Program-made: the position numbers and the translations under genes
Notes under the pieces: generated by a model
What the model was told of the DNA's origin: nothing
The model's database searches: none
The model's input: only the letters and a program-made list of their open reading frames with translations
Assembly (NCBI RefSeq): GCF_015291665.1
Contig: NZ_CP030048.1
Span: 2,790,001-2,854,000, forward strand
Source of the DNA: Bradyrhizobium sp. CCBAU 53338
GTDB taxonomy: Bacteria; Pseudomonadota; Alphaproteobacteria; Rhizobiales; Xanthobacteraceae
Reading direction: 5' to 3'
Length of the DNA: 64,000 bases
In this document: positions 24,001 through 26,324 of the stretch, piece after piece
Layout: every line of letters begins with the position of its first letter
Numbering within the stretch: position 1 is the stretch's first letter

Positions 24001-25367
24001 CATCGGCAGGGCTCACCTTCGCGACCACGTCGACCAACGACTTCCTCTATGCCGGCATCATCGCCGGGACCAACCAGGTCGTCCTTGGACATCGCAGCAA
24101 CGGCAATTGGTACGTCGACGCCGTTGCAAGCACGACCATCACGGCCGGGACCGACTACAACCTGCTAGTCGCCCTATCCGAGGGCGTCGTGAACAACGTC
24201 AACGTCGTGCTAAACGGCAAGAGTGTCTTGAGCTTCAACTACAATTACCTGGTGCACGACGGCAGTCTCGGGCTCTATGCCCGCAACGGCAATGCGTCCT
24301 TCGACAACGTGCTGATCCGCGGTGACGACATCGCCTATGCCGGTGGCGGCACGCCGCAGGTGGCCGCTCTGGCGGCGCCTCCGGCGACGGACGTCGCCGT
24401 CGTGACAGCCGACCAGCTGGCGGCCATCGTTGCGACTGCGAAACAGGCCTGGACCGCCGCGCTTGGGCCGTCCGATCCGCGCCTGTCGATCCTCGATCAG
24501 GTCACGGTGCTGATCGCCGACTTGCCCGACCAGATGTTGGGCGCGACGACGGGATCCACGATCGTTCTCGATGGCGAGGCTGCCGGTTGGGGATGGTTCG
24601 TCGACCCGACGCCCGGCGACAGCAGGGAGTTCTCGATCAGGCTGTCCAGCGAGGTATCCGAAGCTGCACCGTCGAGCCCGGCTGCCGGACGCATGGACCT
24701 TCTCACGACGCTCGTCCATGAGATGGGCAATGCGATGGGAATGCCGGAAGACTCCGGCGACGACGTGGCCGGCATGGTCCTGGGTGCCGGCGAGAGGCGG
24801 TTGCCGGAGCCTGCCTGGCATCCGGCGCCGGCTTCCGCGGCGGTGCTGCAGAGCGTGGTTGCCGCCCAGGCCGTGCCGCAGATGACGCTGATCCCGCTCG
24901 CGCAGGCAACGACCACGATCGCGCCGCCGCTACCCGCGGTCGCCAAGGCGGACGAGCCCAGCGGTATTACGCTGATCTCGAATATCCTCCTGAGCCCGAT
25001 CGCAAGCACGTCGCAGAACGGCGTCCGCAAGGACGCCGGCATGACCGACGATCCGGGCAAGTCTTTTGTCTCGCTGTCTGCCAGCCTGACGGGTGGCGCT
25101 CCGAAGGGTTCGACAGTCCCGCAAGAGGACGTCTCTTCACCACAGCAGCACTCCTCGCGTAATATCAATGGCGCGAAGGAAACAACGAGCATAAACTGGC
25201 AGAATAATCTCGATGCCGTCGAGCATCTCGCCTCGGGACCTTCGAACGGTTCGCAGGAGTGGCTCGACGATTTCCTGAACCACGTGGGCCAGAACGAGAC
25301 CCAGTGGAATCCGAACGCGAGTCTCCGCGTACGCCCATTGTCGATTAATAATGCGGGCCATGCCTGA
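3..25367 (+). CDS. giant secreted RTX/beta-solenoid adhesin-like protein (5' end outside window)
   Basis: The frame is open from the left edge to the TGA at 25365-25367, giving at least 8,454 residues; the true start lies upstream. Order seen: about 28 glycine/valine-rich beta-solenoid repeats (residues about 155-2080) plus a few later ones; a filamentous-haemagglutinin-like stretch (about 3100-4200); Calx-beta-like segments ending in 'VTIHDND' (about 4700-5040); recurring 'DTITRS.G.W' modules (most between 4150 and 6620); RTX blocks such as 'GGSGNDTIIGG' (about 6705-7625); two LamG/lectin-like domains (about 7750-8110); and a C-terminal metalloprotease-like region with HEMGNAMGM. RTX repeats and Calx-beta folds bind calcium in known families, so the protein is probably exported and folds outside the cell, acting in adhesion or matrix formation (inference). 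Export probably depends on the genes directly downstream. The N-terminal signal cannot be seen. Confidence 0.9.
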   Translation: MVTTYYVHVNGDGTIKLYDTNKADAEDGGATGLVDLSSGALSSSGNQLWKYIGGVPTPIGAIDFDPTGNITELNLGPDETLRTGDRVKYDANGGSPLGGLSDNTTYFIIDLTGGHYQLAASLGDAYDGKAITLSGAAPAGQKLHDLTHSSRADATSGASGGNIGVGISAAINIVNNDTQAVVGLTPGVDLSGSATVTTTGGNSSVSAAGDESNLATARPHGDTEGEKAGVGASIGINVLTNTVNAQITDGSSWSGSVGTFTVSADSGDTAFTHGENGAASSGGTGVGIGVGVLVADEKATAYVGTGGLLSANGDVAVTASNDADFNTETDAKAAGKSVGVGASVSIAWVTEKVSAELARSVNTTAGAATVSSDSTVKSEAKALASVSGAKDSDDNADTKADGQVNGSSSNTNSKGISLPTASGGASGGNSSASSEGGTNNSGVGIAASIAVNRILADNTAQVTHGADITAQGAVTISAQAEYDGSAKAIGTGVALNSDDHIAAGVSVNWLGATNKALVGGGSVIISHDAVAGITIQAITPSGETDDFVAWGAAAAGGKGGMSIAGSVAINIVDHFDTEASTASTSHLESDGGITVNGTAVLGPQTLAAAGAFSKDKGAFGAAINVTLLHASTTAAIGGDADAAGAISVKAESHMVPTEIDLPLIQPKLTSVAVAGSASQADLAIAGSFIINDLHVDVDAHIGASSQVNRGGLYTVGSAQTVSVAATNETKVVSVAGALALSIDSSGFGVGLDVEILHKTTKAYIDGSAVVGNNGGGTVSVTATSPETMLSVAATLGAGFGSVGAAASIGIADIHVETDAYINDSATVRSDGSVSVKATGTFITTMVAGAIGIGDSAGIGLANTTLIYDGTVQAYVGASATVRAGGNIDVIAAESEDVIAIAAGAAGASEVGVAGSAGVNLLTEHTTARIGHNADVTIVGAHDLTVKATDDTTVTTVAGEIAVGGTGGVGVGVGVGVFNKHTNAFIDSAVDATVGGNIFVTAKSTESLISVSGGVAVGGDVGVGVNADINVFQLQTRAFIGDDPDDAILSFGDGNVHADGTVAISADDQTDINEITAVIAAAGVAGIGAAAGVDVMNKDTQAFIGSHAVVTGDGLGSGATVNTGAIHIDTAAAASTFDPHDPHGQGIETGPTGGTRSAESDDPGARSTLRSGGMVGTPSQDKVLGGTTSGDTSSQDDDSLHNVRTTRAETAPGFQGVAVGATNKENIRTFTFSLGVGEVGVGVSAGVDVDNVTTKAYVGDHATVNTAQGSVIIGAADDFYHLAIAGGAAGGFVGVAPAVGVNVVGNTTLAFIGDHATVNAGTLAGGGDVTVAASMQENVVMIGFGLAGGFVGVGGAVDVLSVDNTTKAYIDHDADVFAYGDVFVNATDTTHIFELSGAIAGGAVGVGGSVGVMIIHKETDATIGAGATVDALGRTGGHDNVLNDIVGSNFARTTSHGVIVQAESKADMLHIVIAGAGGFVGVSGAVGVTLISGETDAAILDNAQINTRYQTGNNASLQQGVHVGAADDVNVKTFIVAIAGGFVGVSGAVDVGNVNNNVKAVVGTDATVNALADINVEALSLKDVAGFDASGAGGFVGVGGAVSVWAIGKQIEKSGKDKDGADTGDALAAGDHKFDQGNVDTGAHTIDLGSDGGFGDGAEVVYHGAGLGDVSDGDHVFVHQVSGGVIQLYDNAKDAQKHDGTGLKQLSSQGSDGQTLTSVNGPDGDAAAEANSGKNLVTNSSTGNGINYFTGDGNANSNRSRLNNAISDPTTGASARVNSATPSSSDISGRENNAPAPASDPTIPNGTSAVVKSGAHLNAGTAINVIAHEIDTFKVTTGQAAGGFVGAGASVSVLTLGENVTAFADGTLSAGGNINVNAILNENLNLLALDAAVGFVGIGAAVVVISDGSLAQASLGSVTDAGDVSVVASNTRDLTEFTGQVSVGAVAAGVSYTSLETTGGASATVDGGAQIGQAAVGTVNSLKVTATSTTTTHVHTLAISAGLVAVGVNFARDIDTASTTAEIGDGADIKVTKDVTVEAASIDLVNPIMEGVTVLSGVTVGLSFDKADVETTVHASIGNGTVNATNVTVTATENGDSLLVGYGATTDNSSSSGPSLLSVGANISTAIMTPDMESKITGTVTASDTVTISVTDNSSAVAKAHGLGLSGIGIAASESSAEAKGKVFAHLDGSVTTAKTLKISATGTEAANANSQAVVGGILASVDHDGATATVSPDVEAYVSSSGSINVTGNIEIAAVAYPEADALTKGIGVSGGVHIGEVDSTATSNPTVKAYIDPPTVTAGGTVSVTATADSKATKPLPNYQIIGANTDTSNDLSDPNNNTVNVTNHGLLTGDTVQLPTNAGIGGLTPNVFDVNTNAPLAIIKTVIAVDGDHLAFGDVFDGAKVDPSTDIIELPSAVNLNNGDLVEYEVPTGSTPIGGLTPGHVYSIFLPNPADQTHIKLREPSGVTYTQQAFTPPASGDTITFAANHGLNDGDAVTYHAPAAHTFQSVQVDVNSSNPIFDQGSKTYNNVDNNNIQFVNSNGDAASWGFATGDIVRYSSSGAPIGGLASGADYKVVTVNGPSSSSIQLGDDSSLGMGNVLFVRNGTGDTITRSDGHNWSDFGFVNGQTIVISNAVGGDNGTFHIASGSGSNTLELVESNVVSNNSGNPTSAKVVIALDPGTKDPNNSGFAALKNVTHSLIKKSDLPMTAGGTNADGKQFYVEKVSDTQIKLHLLKDLSDAALTLADPFGPTGDHTIGREAVDITGQGAGLQQLRVDLTSGPAGTVTLTGPGGVSLGVISPPSGDGVTSAVATGSGGGALLGLAVANATTNDNPNVDAHISADLLSAGGDVIIKATSTTKATSSARDDGGGFVGIGVPTADANQNDANHKTKAYVDGRVVATGDVKVLALTSNNAEAAAHTITGGLVGVAVGFTHSNISVDTAANVNDNTAILAGGRIIIAAEDKANQVTNTDCTGVGLGGDANAFASSSLSGKTEVNVGTAAKVEGNIVVLSVSTGDSKATGDDQDHPQMTVKAISEGDGGGLVAVGTASSNVNVNIPFNIEVKGFATITGWEGVDFRTSYQAIDTEAHAESSATGLFGGVDSSSSNTTTLDSQVKGDADAIVTATPRVTGVLADPALLPPPGSTPRLAFDIDMTNQPRGSLDGSDGTMRITSDNPDHVRALGFSLSGDPDLNPEIKPQITFNSDVVIYSGQSPVLIIGPTGNVEKQSNVIFDTATVGLINVHDIINHDPGDVYFATGDTGSSDSQINGSGGTWDFRDNYHHVQLINKSTLDMNVQDIKVLDVDPADKPQVDISNTGSRGLTFKLKRDVSPTLIDIENTNTASTTITLSGVIDNPIGTTRVINTHGDILSSASRADGDADPDSLIRTNVLDIEARQGNIGQNPGIVNFADPVSPTQHRINIDVVDSAKVPAETDFVSGNVSAGDHSIALGLNQFFNGELVQYVASGTALGGLTSGNYYYIIAVDSLRVQLAEVSSPTTAIQITPTATATDLHSLTPAQRFTAVAKGNGTTEGFAWLDVKGRLRDDNTPYSVVIDAVNTAGDANLRIWGSVQDTSVGTVGGVHVIDRDGANTKDYFNKFLPDTGSALQQDKGAFGTGGVHIDSTYDIRALDSTGNLYRPGIISAHNIVITNAEPTATSPRLINVKAITEIVGGGTPGPSDTHHVDVLTNGWIDLAEKTDDLRVGRVMSTANDVTLHSPRMIIDALNDGIGSEADVTAVNITMTAGDNGITGTASDKSGTGGIGATDNFLEINVDELYGAGSSLGVLTANDVAVASKANTQGIFITEVVRGLESQNWLGGKGPVDGSGREIDDLEVNLVQTKGDVTLATDPGSIVDARNGGVGADTANVIGNTINLFAEGGNIGNSNGGNDLEIDSQAYGYGTIGARATGSIDLSEALPTTAVGTFYARDAEVVLLQALGIAGGDGDINGNIRFTVRESAVQGEDLHLLDSGSVLFLEDTPETMVHGLVNTPNGSILLRVGDNVTTEANSQILAGKNVDIYGDFRRTGELSSGVAQFDSDTPNDTPNFGTVMHLHGVIAHGPTASGYLTRIFGNADTDQIFFDETWLGGQSGTPSSPIPGGQDQKIPTGGLGPVRLMSFYSGGTTRAYGSNTPTPTTAGIDAQVTFAPDPNGDTITRTDGGTFAGFAIGDVITVDSSDPSNPIANNRIYTVTGISAAATVLTLSSARVVTGASNVNVKIKNTRLNPFAPTGDSEDFFVVNQLQSMVYGQTAPATASSDTLTLDGQAGTDTYVVNTTGTQGEQGDTYNRNYVINVLDTGGPTDGVNNLSVYGKDNIDPNFIGAGKAFDDIFLLRRTTDIPRETGARPELYANESAFVAVLDFDPTKPGSALTQTQTSDAPADGTVRSESVQRINYDSSINGRLMVFGQGGNDYFAVDDEATSTTLDGGSANDTFQVGQIYGYQRDGSTHQPAPLGNTLGGSIVTAADLFPQLANSLTPQSIYGTVATTRGWLSAGATSPLVAEGGSGDDTFTVYSNQAVLRLEGDDGNDLFTVRAFALAQTDPTSGDIVWLDPVQQIAMPKLTKGFSTAAETAIRTGAGSNQVEYNINAPVSVDGGSGFDKLVILGTEFADHIVVTDKGIFGAGLTVTYKNIEVLEVDALEGDDTIDVLSTPPGMAVRVIGGLGNDAINVAGDVAGDVVSRDINGTSSTINHRISTDDGAYKPVVPDGISLSVSRPDQGQVIIDENVPDDLSPGITDVTEGKTIGANPADDVYGIRLGHIPVVGTSVYVTISAAMNPEEEHVANGALVPASGDIIDTLGLGDSVLLASGNTLAMGDKDKAGLLTPAAYARDVVLNGTLIHVPARAIVLVFDSSNWDTEQYVHVTAVDDQLAEGDRTVAISHTVLSTDPTFDHAIVRNVEVTIHDNDQPAVKVTQLDATVTVPDFVKYPGYGRPVDGVTKVLEGASPLNNPADPPPVTAVDDYFAVELATAPTGTVQVAINPQYLDPTAPKDLRVSLSSADPRFNIVQPTLPDQDGVYYITFDASNWNHPVIVTTHAVQRLTTEDPHDTTITASVVDAINGAVTTDTAYKNAATGIVYSGPTLTFAQSVTGDTITRSSGSWITDGYKAGQNIIISGTQTILDGLTNNALFVIKSVDVTGTILTLTTRLTVIPAIENTAQHTVKFRINGSDITQTIDAQVFDDGAAGVFTLESGGSTLVSAGTATQGPGDPDTYTMRLTKVPQTTVSVDAITDGQTDILTNGGQITLQQTGFTQTLTLFTKGNISVGQDPATSAWMITRAPGSQLGSFIADGFLPGQTITITGTGPGGVDGTYKIDSAKGSVGDQFIKLTNAGGATLPSVSGTFNTTASQTITITTVKSNGVYNNGNVKYTAADEAFLMFTGNVQVNGAVITRSGIGSFINDNFAAGEIIRLQRNDGTSVGDFTIAAGGVTDTQLTLTATTGLSGMAGDLKGASISKMLDTLVRTDGSSWLDSGFFEGQLVQITPLGGGGAVLVKIDLITGTDAGKLDKMVLTDHPASNGLNGTVPYSGRPSLASLLTPGMAINVNMVQMAARVEFDPTGGTYAWYTQATIKVQADPYFDIQPGHENLRAFPKSAHTLSGIRGPLAVEGGTTSADRSLVQAVLLPGEANGPFFNIPPQPPETQSIDVLNVYSDGTQGAATGKLTSTSLTGLNMNKAGLDFTAILGGAHPFGESGVYPGGISYGSIVLAQDPQFPGDPSKHIFLTDGSHSTLEVVNLFLGQGNDKLDIDSTLIPGPDHNADGTIGLVSEHGGLTTIHGGGNAPLQLIANNGGSFSTYAGAQAGTYQLVRSDGLDWTIDGFAVGQQVLLNDGGVVGSYTIIAIGNPPAAEPDASHKPGSALTLLPAGVAPLTLGTKQLGTISVIDQLAVVSGQMLGNQTTGTLEVSGATGFNRITRDDGLTWASLGFAVGQQVAFSIGGLLGTRTVLGFDNATPTTGFGSVLILDGAALAAVSPTAGVVAVNSRNIVSSSPATPFALTKTTIARSDGGNWISDGFAPGQAVTIGGQSGYWLVSGDPTATTLTLQGADLTTLPAVQKVAIVRIGGDTINVNGSTEVVTGNFDVTAPVAPVGGVGGDPAGTTDRLTRNDGHTWDGTNSGDSAFAVGQQVTISATFNFPQVVFARSNSGDTITRSSGNWVSDGFVAGQTIVITDTTSKNTDPSNSGDFLTNNGSFTIANVTATTLTLTAANTVVPTADFGASESAKISLYGNFIVTGFADPVGPVDPITGLPTAPYKTLLVSGAVLPRQAAVPMTVNVDAPLVVYGDTSQDGVWYNGVATQQSLGKFANKPQPHMDNVTFTLSSPSVPLVGFDNLTAPAGTVQISAPYTGFNTVSISDDTFGNLTRADGSSWVTAGFKVNGLVTINGVSVGTVYGFKSSDPLAHPLATDVLVVNNLLPGYAAGSTTQAVQEWNTASIKLASGQYDPGFVPEGLIAIGKNYTSLVFARSGGGDTITRNDAGGSWVADKFAIGQSISISGTTYNDGGGGPNYVITGVTATELTLAAVQQLIPTAPGTFETARISIDVGTIAEIGTQYQVSFSSSGGQNFITRSSGSWITDGFTNPASPDKAISIALYGATVETNDQVYKVLAVSLDGLTLTVDKAVTPGGSQTVVISGGPVSRDTLYLANLRPGALALLNGGAPQTNTIVERNRLGQNADFFVFPLAAQYQFDGNDTIDAHTLFAGIADGRLPTVGITAYGGRGDDTILGSAASDFLAGGSGNDTIIGGRGGDQIYGDSGINVDVIRRVMVVANAAGTSGAVNVDPILAGSDLIYGDAQGSSATNAFGDYNDIIFADLGDVRQDVSGARDTTKPVDLKPQRIETTLRDIAITSASRQNGKNDIVYGNGGEDVLIGGPGSDALDGGTDRDLIFGDNVTLDRTGHFGNYANLRFETLSGTKIYSTALSTDTLAAGLDYANGIPQADPRGHGAWGDYLVTMYDTLPDQTKSATVEKSFGDDYIAGGPQDDMIFGQAGNDTVQGDGSIDYVSHILVDNGVGAMIVSSGDKYGGRVGVYQTATNIAGNPFRAADNSLVLRPSLDGAADGQDYIEGNAGNDLLLGNQNQDDLIGGNSDMFSLKDPTFNISQSLRPDGSDLIFGGSGVAVARNAIGDAAIDSNGNITTSANGHANDSDAIVGDNGDIIRLVGVKGNVADPVGLRTVASFTMNADLTTTAIATQVQSFNGFLRFNYETSTAEGTLYDQTVKIVVRAVRLLDYTPGGPDFNGADPTNPAIAPNDIGAADEIHGESGDDFIYGQLGNDWLYGEGQNDDIIGGYGNDWISGGTGDDGIIGDDGRIYTSRNSLSADPTSAKYTVSAGEPLNGIAPLLPSDPDPKYSNGNALNEFIYTPGNMQIDTINVSGALKKTVDLTPFSSDPTFNGTKDDFAVLSTKNNGAASDGKTKSHNDDIIFGGLGSDWIHGGSGDDAISGAESLKLSYTQVENAKTLDLTGIAETDYYHPFNPGDALRFNPTDPDGKFTHPHIANRTGEFALYDENNPMRKILLNTDGTASSTGTGLEWFLNFDQTEGVLRPGGTTPGNQNQSVTYPAVHDDGNDDIFGDNGNDWIVGGTGRDHTYGGWGNDLLNADDDLTTAGGLNNVPETAPTYEDRAYGGAGKDVLIANTGGDRLIDWVGEYNSYLVPFSEFGMATVSRTMQPFLHHFLYAESLSDGVDATRYSDLNNGATPPVPTKNNDPNPGRNGEPAGELGLVLQQDTAWHAQTGAPTDPQAGNTPGTQRDVLRSASYAPNTVTGMFADSGSWSVTNSTYQNSTLNVSGDNISLFDLDAWLPGNFFEIQSTMKVSSGGTLQNGFIIFDYQGSNNFKYAGLDVTNNVIKIGQRSDAGWTDLATLSAGKPGLGLNSQNTLLLTVNGTAATLTVTSANGGKAASTLKVSYAFNAPLNTGMVGVGTNNSLAAYTSYTVQRLPISFTYNVLEDFSDGVANNFAAQTGTWTTTSGTSGRYFAVPPANDAALSTRQLAVAPLSYVEYSATVNASKAGTSAGLTFATTSTNDFLYAGIIAGTNQVVLGHRSNGNWYVDAVASTTITAGTDYNLLVALSEGVVNNVNVVLNGKSVLSFNYNYLVHDGSLGLYARNGNASFDNVLIRGDDIAYAGGGTPQVAALAAPPATDVAVVTADQLAAIVATAKQAWTAALGPSDPRLSILDQVTVLIADLPDQMLGATTGSTIVLDGEAAGWGWFVDPTPGDSREFSIRLSSEVSEAAPSSPAAGRMDLLTTLVHEMGNAMGMPEDSGDDVAGMVLGAGERRLPEPAWHPAPASAAVLQSVVAAQAVPQMTLIPLAQATTTIAPPLPAVAKADEPSGITLISNILLSPIASTSQNGVRKDAGMTDDPGKSFVSLSASLTGGAPKGSTVPQEDVSSPQQHSSRNINGAKETTSINWQNNLDAVEHLASGPSNGSQEWLDDFLNHVGQNETQWNPNASLRVRPLSINNAGHA
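480..6300 (+). repeat. tandem beta-solenoid repeat region inside the giant gene
   Basis: About 28 degenerate repeats, mostly 60-80 residues long, share the pattern 'GxVGVGxxVxV...TxAxIGxxAxVxAxGxVxVxA'. Examples are 'VGVSGAVGVTLISGETDAAI' and 'VGVGGAVDVLSVDNTTKAYI'. Such short alternating patterns are typical of right-handed beta-helices in large adhesins and autotransporters. Further single copies occur near 8500-9200. Codon use varies between copies, so the repeats are old and not recent duplications. Confidence 0.8.
7821..19860 (+). repeat. dispersed 'ITRS.G.W...GF..GQ' modules in the giant gene
   Basis: A module of about 55-70 residues begins with 'DTITRSSGSW' or a variant, continues with 'GFxxGQxIxI' and usually ends with 'xxATxLTLxxAxxVxP'. 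I count 14 copies starting near 7821, 12450, 15261, 15808, 16156, 16371, 17401, 17716, 17986, 18286, 18418, 19060, 19383 and 19669. They sit mainly between the Calx-beta-like region and the RTX blocks. I do not know a name for this module; it looks like a small beta-rich domain. Confidence 0.75.
20120..22960 (+). repeat. RTX (haemolysin-type calcium-binding) repeat blocks in the giant gene
   Basis: Clusters of the nonapeptide GGxGxDxxx encode 'GGRGDDTILGSAASDFLAGG' and 'GGSGNDTIIGG' near 20130-20240. More clusters lie near 20560-20640, 20890-20960, 21160-21240, 21760-21900, 22235-22310 and 22660-22880. The last is followed by a 'DWVGEYNSYLVPFSEFG' segment that I recognise from the ends of RTX blocks in other very large bacterial proteins. 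In known RTX proteins the repeats bind calcium and fold only after export. Confidence 0.9.
24400..24800 (+). other. degenerate metzincin-like C-terminal domain of the giant protein
   Basis: The segment 'TIVLDGEAAGWGWFVDPTPG' followed about 40 residues later by 'LVHEMGNAMGM' corresponds to a C-terminal domain that in other giant proteins carries HELGHxLG (recalled from family knowledge). Here the His at about residue 8239 and the Glu are kept, but the second zinc-ligand His is Asn (HExxN). If the domain descends from a protease it is probably inactive and may now serve in folding or as an export signal (inference). Confidence 0.55.
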
Positions 25368-25397
25368 GCCCGTAATTGCAAGGGAAGGAGCCTAGTA

Positions 25398-26201
25398 ATG
25401 ACCGCCCAATTGTTGATTTACGAAACCGTTATTCCGTTGTCCGCCGCGCGGCACCGTGGCTGCGCAGTCGAGATGGCCAGGAACTACGGCTTCAGCAGCA
25501 AGACCAATTCGGTACCTTTGATGGCGGTCGAGTTTCCTGCTGCGGCATCCGAATATGCGATCGTGTTTGCCGGCACCAAGGATAACGTCATGCCGGCCGT
25601 CATTCTCGGCGTGCGAGACAGCGAAAACCTGTTCCTGTCGGAGGATTCAAAGTGGGACGCCAAGTATGTCCCGGCCTTCCTGCGTCGCTATCCATTCGTC
25701 TTCTCGACCAGCTCGGACGGCGAGAGGTTCGTCCTGTGCATCGACGAGGCTTACTCGGGCTTTAACCGCGACGGTCGGGGACAAAAGCTGTTCGACGACG
25801 ACAGCAAGCCCACCCAATATGTCCAGAACATCCTGACTTTCCTGCAGGAATATCAGGCCCAGTTCAATCGCACCCAGGCCTTCTGTCGCAAGGTCCGCGA
25901 GCTCGATCTGCTCGAGCCCATGCAGGCACAGGTGGAGCTCGCCTCGGGCGAAAAGCTGTCGCTCGCGGGGTTCATGGCGGTGAACCGGGAGAAACTGAAG
26001 GCTCTGCCCGGCGAAAAACTCGCCGAGCTTGCCAAGACGGACGAGCTCGAGCTGCTGTATCTTCACCTTCAGTCGATGCGCAACTTCCAGGCCCTTCCGT
26101 CGCGCCTCGCTGTCGTGCAGGGGACGGCTCCGCCGGCGAGCGGGCCTGGCGATACCGCGGAAGCGGGCGATCGCCTGAACGGGGCAAGAGCATCCGCCTA
26201 G
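25398..26201 (+). CDS. SapC family protein
   Basis: 267 residues that I recognise as the SapC family (PF07277), including 'FPAAASEYAIVFAG' near the N-terminus and the 'RRYPFVFS' and 'CIDEAYSGF' signatures near residues 92-120. SapC was named from S-layer protein export loci; its biochemical role is not settled. No signal peptide or membrane segment is seen, so it is probably cytoplasmic. The start at 25398 is preceded by GGAAGGAG at 25384-25390. It lies 30 bases after the giant gene, so co-transcription is likely and a chaperone or export-factor role for the giant protein is plausible (inference). Confidence 0.85.
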   Translation: MTAQLLIYETVIPLSAARHRGCAVEMARNYGFSSKTNSVPLMAVEFPAAASEYAIVFAGTKDNVMPAVILGVRDSENLFLSEDSKWDAKYVPAFLRRYPFVFSTSSDGERFVLCIDEAYSGFNRDGRGQKLFDDDSKPTQYVQNILTFLQEYQAQFNRTQAFCRKVRELDLLEPMQAQVELASGEKLSLAGFMAVNREKLKALPGEKLAELAKTDELELLYLHLQSMRNFQALPSRLAVVQGTAPPASGPGDTAEAGDRLNGARASA

Positions 26202-26324
26202 AGAACGGATCACACCGTGTCCCTGAGTGAATGCGAGGCCTCAGCGCCGCCTCCGTCGCGCGCGCCGCGATGCTGTTCACTCTTGCAGCGTCGCGGGCAC
26301 AGCTCCGAGAGCGATGAGTAGCCA

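Noticed and set aside
3..25367. An N-terminal targeting motif such as LEPR-XLL for the giant protein
   Set aside because: The N-terminus lies outside the window, so it cannot be claimed from this sequence.
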